From positions 3,273,101 to 3,337,100 of the forward strand of contig JALMQS010000828.1 of assembly GCA_024734495.1 (NCBI GenBank): a stretch of DNA of 64,000 bases. Direction: 5' to 3'. Positions 23,040-33,979 of the stretch are shown one piece after another; position 1 is the stretch's first letter; each line of letters opens with the position of its first letter. The DNA comes from Forficula auricularia. Lineage: Eukaryota; Arthropoda; Insecta; Dermaptera; Forficulidae. The position numbers were made by a program, and so were the translations under genes. Below the pieces are notes generated by a model. That model was not told where the DNA came from and searched no databases. It was given only the letters and a program-made list of their open reading frames with translations.

Positions 23040-24080
23040 CTCTTTAGAATAATTTTACTAAAATTATCTTCCCAGAAACAAATACTCCTGGCTTCACAAT
23101 ATTTATTCACCTTTTAGAAATATGTAACTTAAAACGGATTTTGCTAATAAAAAGGCCCGAATAACTGATATTTAATTTAATTTTGTATTATAATTATGTG
23201 TATTATTACATATTTTTGTTATTTTTTTACCTTTAAGAATTATAAAAAATATTGCACTTATTATTTTATTCCATGTACCTAATCATTGAATTTTCAAAAG
23301 ATTATAGGGGCCTTCATTTTGTTTTGCGGAGGATGGGGAGGGGGGGGGTAAGAGAGGCACCAAATCCTAGTTAAGCCAATGCGTTTTTTATAAAAGATTT
23401 GTATATATAATATTTATTTCCATCAAGCAGGAGACCAGCTCACTGATTTCCTCACTTTCGGCATATCTTTTAATTTTTAAAATAATGAATTTTTAAACCG
23501 ATACATTTCCGGAGTATAAAGTATGGAAAATGCTTTTATATAATTAATTTTATATGTTCAATTTATTTAATTTTTTATTCTCGAGTTTTTTTTTAATTTT
23601 TTTTTAGAATTTCGTTTCAATTGAAAATTTAGTAAATATTTTATCTTTTATACATTCTCTGGAAATGATATGAGGGAGACATTCCTCGAATAATGACCCT
23701 GCTAATTGTATCTATAATTAAAATTTTTCTTCATTAAAATCAGCATGCGATGATGATAAAAGCGCCCTTTTATAATTATAAATATTTCTTGTCAATAAAT
23801 CATCAGCTCGCGTTTGCCTTATTCTGCAAGTACTGACATGTTTCTCTGCAAGTTGGCACAGGTTGTCGTGGTAAGGCGTACACGAAATATTATAAAAGCG
23901 CCCTTTCGTGGTTTTATTATTTGTCTTTAACTTTACAATTATTTATTTATTTCTTCAAGCCTATATATTATGATATCCGATAATCAAAATAAAATTAATT
24001 TTCCTGTTTATTAAATACATAAGATGTTTCTTAAAATTTTCAGTATTCTAAAGAAATGAAGTTAATGAAAAAGAATAGAT
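23040..24080. other. unassigned; two AAAGCGCCCTTT boxes
   Basis: ATAAAAGCGCCCTTTT at about 23756 and again as ATAAAAGCGCCCTTTCG at about 23894, both on the plus strand. A diverged reverse-complement copy of the GCCGAGAGTAGCAGAG repeat lies at about 23425-23462. No gene recognised. Confidence 0.3.
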
Positions 24081-24087
24081 TTTATTT

Positions 24088-24175
24088 GCCGAGAGTAGCA
24101 GAGTTGTTGATTTATAAAGAGAAATCAATGAGGTTGTTGTCTGTTTGATACAAATAAACATACATATATAAATAC
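24088..24175 (+). repeat. GCCGAGAGTAGCAGAGTTGTTG dispersed repeat
   Basis: Carries TTTGCCGAGAGTAGCAGAG, GAAATCAATGAGGTTG and CTGTTTGATACAAATAAACAT. Related copies at about 23425-23462 (-), 25555-25655 (-), 47278-47335 (-), 48054-48125 (+) and 61805-61890 (+), with a shorter match at 30795-30830 (+). The pair at 24088 (+) and 25555 (-) flanks the element 24448-25534. Confidence 0.65.
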
Positions 24176-24182
24176 CAAATTA

Positions 24183-24396
24183 TGTATGGAGAATTGATGG
24201 GAGGCATCCCAAGGATAATGAAAAAATAAAATTCCGGATAAAATAAATTTATCGGAAAGTCATTTTTATCTTTTTAAAACCCGAGGTTTCGAAAGATCTT
24301 CCCTCCTTCTTCAAAATGACTTTCTAATATATTAATTTTATTCGGAATTTTATTTTTCATAATTCTTGGGTTGCCCTTCTATCAATTCTCCATTGA
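24183..24396 (-). mobile_element. palindromic element with TTGAAGA..TTTCGAAAC motif
   Basis: Arms of about 85 bp: ATGGAGAATTGATGGGAGGC.. faces ..CCCTTCTATCAATTCTCCAT. On the minus strand the interior holds GAAGAAGGAGGGAAGATC then TTTCGAAACCTCGGG. Confidence 0.75.
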
Positions 24397-24447
24397 AATT
24401 CTACCAGTTCGCTCTACAAAATTAAAATACTTCTAATATAAATATTA

Positions 24448-25534
24448 GGGTGGCCCTTATTTTGGGTATTTTCAAATTTGTATGCTCCCATATAGTTCGA
24501 AATAAATAAAAAAAAAATATCCCCAAATTTCATGTCTCTCTCTCAATTTAAATCTTTTCCGAACAGCGGTGCAAGTTTCACATTGGCATTGAACGACCAA
24601 TTTTTATTTCAGGCCAAAATAATGCTTGAAAAAATGTGAAACTCTATAAACTTTATTTTTATAATACTAGCTATACCTCAGAATTTTTACAGATTTTTAG
24701 CTAATATTGTTTTTGACTCTATAACTTACTAACGCTAAGATATAGTAGTATTTTATTTAGCTGTAACTCCAAAATTATAATAGCTAAAAATCTATAAAAA
24801 TTCTTAAAGATAGCTAGTATTATGAGAATAAAGTCTAAAGAGTTTCAAATTTTTTGGCTGGAATAAAAAATTGATCTTTCAATGTCAATACCCCCATGTT
24901 ATTTAGGATTCCGCGACATTTCAGCCCCCGACAAAATAGTCCCGACAAAACATCCCCCGACAAAATATCCTTCAGACAAAATATCTCATGACAAAATAAC
25001 CCTTCCCCTCGTGAATCTTATGAGTAATGCAAATCGACTCCGGTTCGGTTAATATATATTAACCGAACCTCCGAAAGTTTAGTCTGGGCGGGGTGTGTTT
25101 CGGGCTCCCATTTTTTTCTAATCAAACACTCATTAAAAACCAAACCAGCCAATCGTCGGGCGGGGTGTGTTTGGGGCTCCTATTTTTTTCCTAATCAAAC
25201 ACACAATGAAAACCTAACCAGCCAATCGTCGGGCGGGGTGTGTTTGGGGCGCTATATTTTCGCCAAATATTATAATAATAATTAATAACGATAATGATAA
25301 ATAACACTTTTAACAAACAATCAATAATTGTGTAATGTAAACATAGACAATAAATAAGTAAATAAGTAAAACTGAAATGTCGCGGTACCGTTATTTAGAC
25401 CATCACTGTTCGCCGAAGGTTAAAATTGAGATAGGGACTTGAAACTTGGGAAATATTTTTTTTAAATTTATTTCGAACCATAAGAGTCTGCTGGGAGCAT
25501 AAAAATTGGAAAATACACAAATTAAGGGCCACCC
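24448..25534. mobile_element. TA-type element, TIR GGGTGGCCCTTA, with nested element
   Basis: The left end GGGTGGCCCTTATTTTGGGT and the reverse strand of the right end GGGTGGCCCTTAATTTGTGT are TIRs, extended by TTTGTATGCTCCCA and TTCGAAATAAAT on both sides. TA flanks both ends. The interior arms (24590-24720 and 24755-24890) also mirror each other. Interrupted by 24906-25389. Confidence 0.8.
24906..25389. mobile_element. TIR element, TSD GTTATTTA, with three 72-bp repeats
   Basis: The ends GGATTCCGCGACATTTCAG and, on the reverse strand, GGTACCGCGACATTTCAG share CCGCGACATTTCAG. The flanks are GTTATTTA at 24898-24905 and 25390-25397. Near the left end is an array of CCCGACAAAATA-like units. 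At 25085-25255 the unit GGGCGGGGTGTGTTTGGGGC recurs with a period of about 72 bp and CCAGCCAATCGTC between. An 8- to 9-bp duplication suits hAT or Mutator-like families. Confidence 0.75.
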
Positions 25535-25554
25535 TAATATACATATTTATATTT

Positions 25555-25655
25555 GGCATATATATGAATATGTTTATTTGAATCAAGCCGAGGACAACCT
25601 CATTGATTTTCCTTTATGAATCAACAACTCTGTTATTCTCGGCAAAACAAATTTT
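25555..25655 (-). repeat. GCCGAGAGTAGCAGAG dispersed repeat, inverted copy
   Basis: Mirrors 24088-24175 (GAGGACAACCTCATTGATTT, AACAACTCTG, CTCGGCAAAA). Confidence 0.65.
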
Positions 25656-25889
25656 TTTCAATTAAACATAATTATTACGTAACTCATTTAGTCGTGGAAT
25701 TGCTTTGCTACTTAGATTGCTAGAAAAATCAAATATTTTTTTAAATATGCCAATGTACTCATTTTTTTTTTTAATGAAAATTATGTGAGAAGGAGTTACA
25801 CCAAAAAGGTATATCACCTAAATAGGCCTGGGTTGGCCCCTCCATCGTGAAAAGAATAAGAAGAAAGAATTTTATGGGCCGGCCGGGCG

Positions 25890-26290
25890 GGGGTCAAAGA
25901 TATCTGTGGATGCGGGTCTTAAAGAGTTGAAAGTTATAAGTCGTGGGAAAGATGGTGGCAGGGACCGAGTTCTAGTCTCTGGAGGTCATAGAGAGAAAAG
26001 AGTTGGCGAAAGCGCTTGTTCGATTTTTATCAAATTTGACAGCGAATGGGTGCTGAGCGTTCGAAAACCGCGTGTTTCTCGTAAAGAGGGCTTTAGGGGG
26101 GATAATTGATTTCAGCTCGACTGAACAGACACCGTGATAGTATCTGTAGTACAGGGAAAAGGCAGAAACGGTTCTTCGGTGAGCCAGGGAGTCAAGTGAG
26201 TTGGTTAGAACAGGGTCTCCTATTAGTTTAATTGCTCGCTTCTGAATTGCATCCAGTGTAGCAAGAGATTTATTTATCATCATTTAGCTT
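25890..26290 (-). pseudogene. LINE ORF2 C-terminal fragment (jockey/CR1-like)
   Basis: The best of three relics of one LINE family. The frame from 26283 down reads LDAIQKRAIKLIGDPVLTNS, then LAHRRTVSAFSLYYRYYHG and VCSVELKSIIPP, ending MTSRD and a stop. In a second frame the usual C-terminal end follows (VPATIFPTTYNFQLFKTR). This region lies after the RT domain and is typical of insect jockey/CR1-like elements. No RT motifs remain upstream. The frame change near 25970 and the truncation make it non-functional. Other relics: 10720-11580 and 36125-36390. Confidence 0.8.
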
Positions 26291-26964
26291 TTCTGAACTT
26301 AATATAGTTGCATGAAAGTTCCTTGTGCGATTACTGCGTAAGGACGGGACTCGATTAAACAAACGTGAAAACCATCAAGGTTCAGAAGTAATTGCAAGAT
26401 TTTTTGTAAAATTCCCTTTGGAGATAAAAAAAAAAAATAAAATCTAAAACATTATCTTTGTTGAAAATTATTGTGAGTTAAGAAATAAGAGAATTGTAAT
26501 GAAAAAGATAAAGAATCCATCCAGCAGATGCTTAACGTAAACCGTAATTGTTTGCCTCGGTAATTTGTTTCGGTGAATTTATCTCGTCTTATCCGAGGAT
26601 AGCGTGTTGTTGTTGCCTGCCAAAAGGGAAAACTTTTTCTCTTTTGTTCCATTTCTTTGATCCATTATCCCCCACCCCTCCTACATTCTTTGCCCACACA
26701 AATTATTTAATTCGGAATGTGTATTCCGATGGAAAATATATTAAAAATCTCACTATGAGCTTTCATTTCTTTATTTAATATATTGTATTTTTTCATTTCA
26801 AAACATGATGAAGGTTTTAGTATGGAGAAAAAAAACTTAAGGGAGAGCAGAAGCGTTTAGAAATAAGCGAAGAGAACAGAGAAAGGATTAAGGAATTTCA
26901 CTACCTGGTAAGTAAAAGAATTTTGGAAAACAGAAGTCATCATTTTTATAAAAAAATAAAATAA
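26291..26964. other. unassigned sequence
   Basis: Short open frames on both strands have no domain. No element ends recognised. Confidence 0.3.
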
Positions 26965-27924
26965 AACCGACTTCAAAAAAATTAAATGCAACAAATAAAA
27001 TAATAAGAAATCAAAAATCAAATAAAATGCACTAAAAGGTATAAAATAATTATCTTATTTAGTTACAACTAAACGACGAAATATTAACATGAAATTAATT
27101 TTTGAAGCCGGTGCCAAAAATATACATTTCATGAATCAAACTCGACGGATTTTACTTAGTACGATTGGCGGGTACGCTCGCTTATATAGTTTGTTTGGCA
27201 CCGACTTCAAAAAGTGATTTCATGTAAAAATTTCATCGTTTAGTTGTAACTAAATTAGATAATTATTTTATACCTTTTAGTGTATTTTATTTGATTTTTA
27301 AGTTATTATTATTTTATTTGTTGCATTTAATTTTTTTTAAATCGGTCTTATTTTTTTCTATAAAAATTATTTTTATTTTTCTCTTTTTAGTGATGTTATT
27401 ATTATAATAGTGACTTAATAAAATACCTTGCATACACCTCGTAAAAGAAAGCGTAGGGCGAATGAATAATAAAATGATAATAAAATTCAATTAATAAATA
27501 TAGAAATTCTCTCGAAACGTTTGCGGGTTTTAAATGAATGTTTTAAAAGAATTTTATATGAAAGATTTTATTTATTATAATTTTGATTATTTAGCTCATA
27601 AGAATTGGTATTTACGTTATTTCGTCATTAATCATATCTTCAGAACTTGACCAAATTAATATGGTATCACCCCTAAGGTACCCTCTTTCCAATAAAAAAA
27701 GAATCATTAAAATCGGTTCATAAACAAAGAAGTTATGCCTGAAAAAACATATCAAAAAAGGTCCAATACCAATGAAAAAAACGGGTCCAATCTAGACTAA
27801 ACTAGACTGAACCCAATGCAAAAAAATCATCAAAATCGGTTCAAAATTGACGAAGATATGAGGTAATAGACACACAAAATAAATTCAGTCGAATTGAGAA
27901 CCTCCTCCTTTTTTGAAGTCGGTT
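26965..27924. mobile_element. ACCGACTTC element, copy 2
   Basis: Same layout as 15397-16350 and nearly the same length. The inner inverted pair and the segment TACGATTGGCGGGTACGCTCGCTTATATAGTTTGTTTGGCACC are intact. This serves as an empty-site reference for the insertion at 45604-46539. Confidence 0.8.
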
Positions 27925-28096
27925 AAAAAAGAAATTAAGTTTTGAATCACTCAAGCTGGAATTGGATTTAATTGAAAAAAAGAAGATATTTAATAAGAAC
28001 GAAGTTTTGCATTACGGAATATGCATGATGGCTGATTAGAGATTTATTATCTTATTTTTTATTTTATCCATAATATAGAGTAACGAAACTCTATAG

Positions 28097-28440
28097 CAGG
28101 GGTTCCCAACCATATTCCCGAGGGCACTATGGCTCCCGGCTAGCGTTTTACAAGTGCCCATCGCTGAACGACCACGGAAAAATAATTTAATTTTTCAAAT
28201 AAAATGTTATAATTTATTGCAATTTTTTTAATATTTAGTAATTAATTAAAGAAATATAAGCTTTTTTTTTGAAAAACTTTTTGTTTCACTGTCATTTAAA
28301 AAATGAATCAAGCACAGAGTTCAATTTTTCAAAAACTCTAATAAATGTCAGATTTTCTTGTTATAAAAAATTTATATATATATATATTTTCATTTATTTT
28401 TTGTTTCATGATAACTATTTTTTTGCTGGCCAACTTTTTA
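28097..28440 (+). mobile_element. left end of a hAT-type element
   Basis: CAGGGGTTCCCAACCATATTCCCGAGGGCA is a typical hAT terminus. No right end was found. Confidence 0.5.
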
Positions 28441-28448
28441 ACTAGTAA

Positions 28449-28790
28449 TAAAAAATTAAATTTTTCACCCTCGAAAAAAACTGGAATGAATGCAAAGAGT
28501 CCCCCCTGTGCTCTCAAATCTTGATTTTTTTAGAAAAATAAACTATAAATTCCAAAGATATTTTTATTATTTCTAATATAAGAATAATCAGAGACAACAA
28601 ATACGCTATTTATTTTGATATTCATGGAAAAAATTAAACTTTTTCACCCTCGAAAAAATCTGGAATGAATGCAAAGGGTCCCCCCTGTGGTCTCAAACCT
28701 TGATTTTTTTAGAAAAATAAACTATAAATTCCAAAGATATTTTTATTATTTCTAATATAAGATTAATCAGATACATCAAAACATGAGAGA
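28449..28790 (+). repeat. tandem duplication, period about 179 bp
   Basis: Two units starting at 28449 and 28628 share AAATTTTTCACCCTCGAAAA, GGAATGAATGCAAAG-GTCCCCCCTGTG and about 90 further bases with few differences. The first unit is followed directly by the second. No coding capacity. Confidence 0.85.
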
Positions 28791-28932
28791 CTTCAAAAAG
28801 TGATTTCATGTAACAATTTCATCGTTTAGTTGTAACTAAATAAGATTATTATTTTATAACTTTTAATGCATTTTATTTTATTTTTGAGTCCTTATTATTT
28901 TATTTGTTGCATTTAATTTTTTTGAAGTCGTT
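28791..28932. mobile_element. fragment of an ACCGACTTC element
   Basis: GACTTCAAAAAGTGATTTCATG to TTTTTTTGAAGTCG, equal to the inner-right quarter of the full copies. Confidence 0.75.
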
Positions 28933-29270
28933 TTTTTTTCTAAAAATTATTTTTTTTGTTCCACGTTCCGTCCGTCGTTTCTCTGCTGCAGAAGATACTC
29001 TTCTTTCTTTGATTTATTCTCCTTGAAATGCAAAAACGAATCTTCCAATTTCACTTCATCTTCGTTTGCTGTCGTTCATTTCAACAACATCGCACTCTAC
29101 TTGAACTCAAGTTGAAAACCACTTGAGCTCAAACATACGACTTTCGCCTTCAGCTTCGTTTGCTTATAAAACTTAGGTCTTATCAAATTCTATATTTTGA
29201 ATTTACATACGTCACTCTCAAACAACCTTCCTTTACTTGTCGATAGGTATATATTTATATAAATTAATGC
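28933..29270. other. unassigned, pyrimidine-rich
   Basis: GC-richer than its surroundings, with TTCATCTTCGTTTGCTGTCG and TTCAGCTTCGTTTGCTT. A short palindrome ACTTGAACTCAAGT lies at about 29099. No gene recognised. Confidence 0.3.
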
Positions 29271-29272
29271 TA

Positions 29273-29520
29273 GGCACACACAGCCGATTTTTAGTCGAGC
29301 GATAGTTTAGTTAATGGACATAAATATATGAAGTTTAATGTGGGTGCATACACAACACAACTGAAGATCAACTCGATTATTTAATCAAAAGCGATGATGG
29401 GCACTTTTAATAAAAAAATCGAGCTTAGTTAGTTAATTAGAGTTGGTTATATATTGATAATGGATCACGATTTCAAACCAACCAAATTGTTGGGTCGACT
29501 GAAAATCGACTGTGTGTGCC
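29273..29520. mobile_element. MITE, TIR GGCACACACAG, TA target
   Basis: GGCACACACAGCCGATTTTTAGTCGA faces TCGACTGAAAATCGACTGTGTGTGCC. TA flanks at 29271-29272 and 29521-29522. Non-coding, 248 bp. Confidence 0.8.
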
Positions 29521-29762
29521 TAGCCTATGTCAACAGCCTCGGCACGTTAAAAAACAAGGTCATTACCATTGTTTGATTTAACAAACGCGAAGAATGATGT
29601 TAACAAAAATTCCTACTCAATTATGCGATTATCGATAAGCAGCAGCCTAAAACTGTGTTTTGCCGAAATAGGCAATAATCGCAAACAAGTATTTTAAATA
29701 CAAGTTATCAATTACAAGTGTAATTATTGTAACTGGATATAACGACATGAAAATAATCGGTA

Positions 29763-30647
29763 AGGTCAGGTGGGGTAACTGGGCCAGATCTTTTGTTTCC
29801 CCAAGGATAGTACTCCATATTTTTCCTTCCTCACAATTTATAGATCTCGTGACTATATTAATTGAAAGATGAAATTTTCTTCAAATAATCATGATACTTT
29901 CAACTTTTGATTATTCAAAATTTTGGAATTATCTTAAGTTGAATGTAAAGTTTTGCGGTTGGCCCAGTTAAACGCGTTGTGGGGTAATTGGACCAGCCCA
30001 GCCTATTTGCTGTTTTTTTAATTTTTTAACATCTTTTGAGCAGTTGGACATGTTCCCCTATCCCTCAAGGCCCTGGCCGTAGGTAGAATTAGTCTCATTT
30101 GTATATGGATTAAAAATAATCAAAGATGTAAGCGATTCGGGGTAATTGGGCCCTGACTAGGCTGGCCCAGTTGCACCAAGACCTCTATTTTTTTTATTCT
30201 ATTGAATTTTTTAAGGTAGATAAGTTTAAACGCCAAGTATAATTTTTAAAATCGATTTTTATTACAGAAAATACAAAAAAAAAGTATCATAAATCAAACA
30301 ACTAAACAAAATAATTTCATTTTAGCCATTGAAATAAAGTTAAATAAGTTCCCTATGCTTAAGAAAGCCTTAATTAAGTACTTACTTAAGTCTCAATATT
30401 TTCAACGAACTGGGTAAGGCAACTAGGTAAGAACATAACTAGGTAAATAAGTAAATAAGTAATTAACTTAACTAAGTACTTAAGTATAAAATAAACTTAA
30501 AGAAATTTATCTAATTCAGGAACACTGAAAATTTCCCACCAATATGAAAAAGTGAATTGCGCTAAAAAATGCGGTAAAATTAAAAAGCTCTGGGGTTACA
30601 GGACCCCTGGCCCAGTTGCCCCCGGCCCCAGTTACCCCACCTGACCT
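29763..30647. mobile_element. AGGTCAGGTGGGGTAACTGGG element, copy 1
   Basis: The TIR AGGTCAGGTGGGGTAACTGG occurs at both ends, with TA at 29761-29762 and 30648-30649. Interior echoes of the terminus (GGGGTAATTGGACC, GGGGTAATTGGGCC, GGCCCAGTTGC) are spread over 885 bp. An array of short TAAGTA/AACTTA units lies at 30370-30480. No protein is recognised. A second copy, inverted, is at 53313-54192. Confidence 0.85.
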
Positions 30648-30649
30648 TA

Positions 30650-31545
30650 TTACCTACTGTACAAAACTTATATTTGAATTCACTCTAAAATTTTCGAGTT
30701 TTTTTGTTTATCATTATTTAGAAATGTATAAAACATGGGTAGAAATAATTTTCAAGCATGGTTTTTTCTTATTTGAAAATATTTTGTTTTGCCGAGAAAG
30801 AGAATTCAATGAGATTTTCCTCTGCTGTTGAAAAAAACATAACGAATTTTTCTATAATCCAGTCGGGTAATTAAATCCTTGAGAAATAAGAAGAATAATG
30901 ATGAAAGTCAAAACTTCGAAACTCTAGTCTCAAACAATTAAATGATATATAATTATTTATATTTGGTATATAATATGTATATATTTATTTGATTCAAGTA
31001 TAAGACAACTTAATTAATTTCTGTTTATGTTTTTTCTGTCTATCTGTGTGTCTGTCTACCTGTCCGAATTCCTGTAACCCAAATAACAGAACAACAGGTC
31101 GTAGATGGTTTCTACTGGTAATGAAATGTTTGTATTTCAAGACGAATGGTTGAATACATTTTAGGCATTCTAACTTTAAACTTACGGTTCAAAAATGTAA
31201 AAAATCAGAAACAATTAAATTGTTTAGAAGAGAGCTATCGAAGGATTCTAGTTAATGTACTGAAATTTGGCAGGCAAGTGTAAAAGTATTAAAAAACTGG
31301 ACTTCTCGGCCAAGATTCAGCTAACTAGCTCGGACATTTCGCTGACGAAAAATTGCTAAATGGTTGCTTCTTGCAAAAGGTTTTCAGAGTCTTGAAAAAT
31401 TATTCATATTTTTGTCTAATTTTGTATTTCTATAATTATCTTTTGATAAACTATTATCTCAAGCTAAAAAAATACAAATAAACTAATTTTTAAGTCAGTT
31501 TTTTTGTAATCGAAGTCGTTTTCCTCGGAATCTTGTAACAAGTGT
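30650..31545. other. unassigned; part of the GCCGAGA repeat
   Basis: 30795-30830 carries GCCGAGAAAGAGAATTCAATGAG, a diverged piece of the dispersed repeat. No gene recognised. Confidence 0.35.
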
Positions 31546-31549
31546 TTTT

Positions 31550-31655
31550 TACGAGATAGAACACTCAGCTCACACTCATCCCCTTTTAATCGCCTCTTTC
31601 GACAGGCAGGGGATACTGTGGACAAATTCTGATCCCGGTCCACAGGGGTATAGTG
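31550..31655 (-). repeat. AGGCGACTAAAAGGGG-type retroelement tail, copy 3
   Basis: TAATCGCCTCTTTCGACAGG, GATACTGTGGACAAATTCTGA, CCGGTCCACAGGGG. The following 250 bp resemble 19280-19470 (TTACAATATCAATTGTAAAGTGGA; AATGCTTGTTTATTG), so the repeat is longer than the core. Confidence 0.6.
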
Positions 31656-32135
31656 CTACTGTGTAAATCAGTATTACTGAGAGCTTCTTTTAAATCATTT
31701 CAAAATACTCATATTATATTCTTTACAATATCAATTGTAAAGTGGACTGATATTAGGGTTCAATATTTATTATTGTTTTATATATATGCAAGCAAATAAA
31801 CATGTTAGGCTCATTTATAAAATAATAAATAAATAAATATTAATTAACAAGTTAACATTAATTATTGTATTCTCTCAAATGCTTGTTTATTGGCAACCAA
31901 TCACAGGAATTTACTTTATTTTAGAGACTATTAATTAAGCTAGAAAAGTTTTTGCTCAGGCAAACCTCAGTAAAAAAATGGATTCTTTAAAGAAAAAAAT
32001 ATGAAGTTTTATTTAAATTTGTAAGCTTAATCATTAAAAATACCTTTAAATTTCATAAAAAATGTAACCTTAAAAGTAATTAATCCTAGTCATTATATTT
32101 GTACTTCATTGCTAATTTTTTTTAATCTGTTTCAG

Positions 32136-32191
32136 TCCTGGTTCAATTACGACCAACATGGATTATGAACTTGGCCGTTATACCCGCACAG
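32136..32191 (+). CDS. candidate coding exon of an unidentified gene
   Basis: A 56-bp GC-richer segment after a strong acceptor (TTTTTTTTAATCTGTTTCAG) and before a donor (ACAG/GTAGAT). One frame is open throughout and contains an ATG at 32158, giving MDYELGRYTRT and a split glycine codon. It joins in phase to 32474-32538. Whether translation starts at this ATG or comes from an upstream exon is not known; the frame stays open to the acceptor. Not recognised. Confidence 0.4.
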
Positions 32192-32473
32192 GTAGATATC
32201 TTAATTTCATTAATTAAACATTCAATTTAAAAAGTGCTAAATGTTAAAACAAATGCATAACTAAAACATACCAATCTTTTGTAAAATTCTTCCAATAAAT
32301 AAATAAATCTCTGTCAAAAGTTTTAATTTTTTTAAGCATACTTAAAAATAATCAAAATTCAATGCTAAAATAGAAAAACAAATATTTTCGGATAGTACTT
32401 ACCTATTTCCAGACAAAAGACCTTTTGATGTGGAAACAGTATATGACAGCTAATATAATTGAAATCCTTTTAG

Positions 32474-32538
32474 GAAATAACCCTCTTATAAAGACAGGAC
32501 CTGATCCTACGAACTACGCGGCTGCTAAAGTTTCGTGA
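32474..32538 (+). CDS. candidate terminal coding exon, pairs with 32136-32191
   Basis: Follows an acceptor (TGAAATCCTTTTAG) 282 bp after the donor. In phase with the previous exon it reads GNNPLIKTGPDPTNYAAAKV, then S and TGA at 32536-32538. From the ATG the joined product would have 32 residues, so it is either a very small protein or the C-terminus of a longer one. The sequence after the stop is duplicated, diverged, at 33255-33355. Splicing is inferred from sequence only. Confidence 0.4.
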
Positions 32539-32600
32539 CTGGACCTGCGATGCTGCGACCCCACATGAACACGCACGAGTAAAAATATACTCGCGATTCA
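32508..32600 (+). repeat. diverged duplication, partner at 33255-33355
   Basis: Both pieces share, in order, CCTAC, GTGACTGGACC/GTGCATGGACC, GACCCCACA-GAACAC, and AAAAATATACTCGCGA. The LINE piece 32712-33030 lies between them. Could be a local duplication of a gene 3' end or an unrecognised repeat. Confidence 0.5.
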
Positions 32601-32711
32601 ATTCGAGAGGGGAAAGACTAAAGAATACGAAATTAAAGGGAAAATAGATACAGGATGAAAAAAATAAACGATTTTATTTCCCAGGAAATAAGAAAATCAA
32701 ATACTTAATAT

Positions 32712-33030
32712 CTTCTTCTTCTTCTAGTGCTTGTCCGTTACCGGACGTTGGTGATCATTCTGGCAATTATAATTTTATTTACTGAGGCTCTAAATAGACC
32801 CGTAGTGGAAGTAGAAAACCAAGTTCTTAGGTTTTTAAGCCAAGAGATGCGTCTTCTGCCCGGTCCTCTCTTTCCTATTACCTTCCCCTGTAGTACAAGC
32901 TGAAGGAGCCCATATCGTTCTTTATTTCTCATTATGTGTCCCAAATATTCCAGTTTTCTTGCCTTGATTGTAATCATGATTTCCAATTCTTTATTTAGGC
33001 GTTGTAACACATTTTTATTTGTAACATGGG
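32712..33030 (-). pseudogene. LINE ORF2 C-terminal fragment with GAA tail
   Basis: On the minus strand from 33010: KARKLEYLGHIMRNKERYGL, then LQGKVIGKRGPGRRRISWLK and LRTWF, ending at ITNVR and a stop near 32738. LGHIMRN..L..G.I.GKR..GRRR..WL is the tail of RTE-like and related insect LINE polymerases. The 3' end is a GAA array (about 32712-32726 on the plus strand as CTTCTT). Only about 90 residues remain, 5'-truncated. Its frame is open over this stretch, so it may be fairly young. Confidence 0.8.
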
Positions 33031-33254
33031 CTGTCCAAGGGACTTGATATAAATGTTAATATTATTAGGACGAACACCTACCTGAAAAAGAAAAAAAAAA
33101 ACATGATATTAGTAAAATTATATAGGGAATTTAAAGTTATTTTTTATATAAATATTCGTAATAAAATTATGTTTAATTTTGTGAAAAAATCAAAAAAGTT
33201 ACTTGCAGACTATTTCTTAATTATTTCATTATAAGAATCCAGAATTAAATAGAT

Positions 33255-33355
33255 ATCCTACCTTAACAGCCAACGCATCGTGCATGGACCATTTCAGGAA
33301 TACTGACCCCACAGGAACACACTGACACTCCCGCACAATTAAAAATATACTCGCG
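33255..33355 (+). repeat. second copy of the duplication at 32508-32600
   Basis: CCTACCTTAACAGCC.. GCATGGACC.. CTGACCCCACAGGAACACAC.. AAAAATATACTCGCGA. The stop and reading frame of the first copy are not kept. Confidence 0.5.
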
Positions 33356-33890
33356 AAACATTTCGGTTTCGAAGGAATAAGGAAATGTGAAAACATGGAT
33401 TAAATTGGGATAGGATTGAGGGTTAAGGACATGATTCTCTTGATAAAAGAATCATGAGCTCACGTGGGCAGGGAGGCAAACACCTGAAGTTGGTCTGTAC
33501 TTCTTACTTTATAATAGCAAAGAAGTATAAACCTACCCGTTACCCATCTATTAAAAATAATTTAGCATAAATCAACAGACACATATTTGAACTAATAGGA
33601 ATACATTTTATCAAAAATATTTTCCCTTATATGGGCGAAATTTTGTTTTGCAGTTATCAATTAAGCTAAAATCAACAAGAGAGAACAATTTAATATGTGA
33701 AATTTAGGAGCTATTTAATAAAAAACTATTTTGTCTGGAAATACGAACTGCTACAGAATAACTGAATTCAATTTTTTTAAAAAGGCGTAAGTCACTAATC
33801 TTACAATCAAAGTTTACGTCATTTAAAAAAATCGGATTCACCTGGTTTCTTATTATTTTACTAATAGTTTTTGTCTCGTCTCCAGTTTGG
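33356..33890. other. unassigned sequence
   Basis: No gene or element ends recognised. Confidence 0.3.
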
Positions 33891-33979
33891 CCATCGTTTA
33901 AACCACTGGACCGCTTAAGTCGAATTTGGCACAAAGAGCATAGAAGCTGATTCTTCTGCTTCACCAAAGCCCAATCGCC

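Noticed and set aside
25085..25255. Possible CRISPR-like array (three repeats with spacers)
   Set aside because: The whole 72-bp unit is repeated, including the would-be spacers, and it lies inside a TIR element in eukaryotic DNA.
32136..33355. Mutually exclusive terminal exons
   Set aside because: The second copy of the duplication keeps neither the frame nor a clear acceptor.
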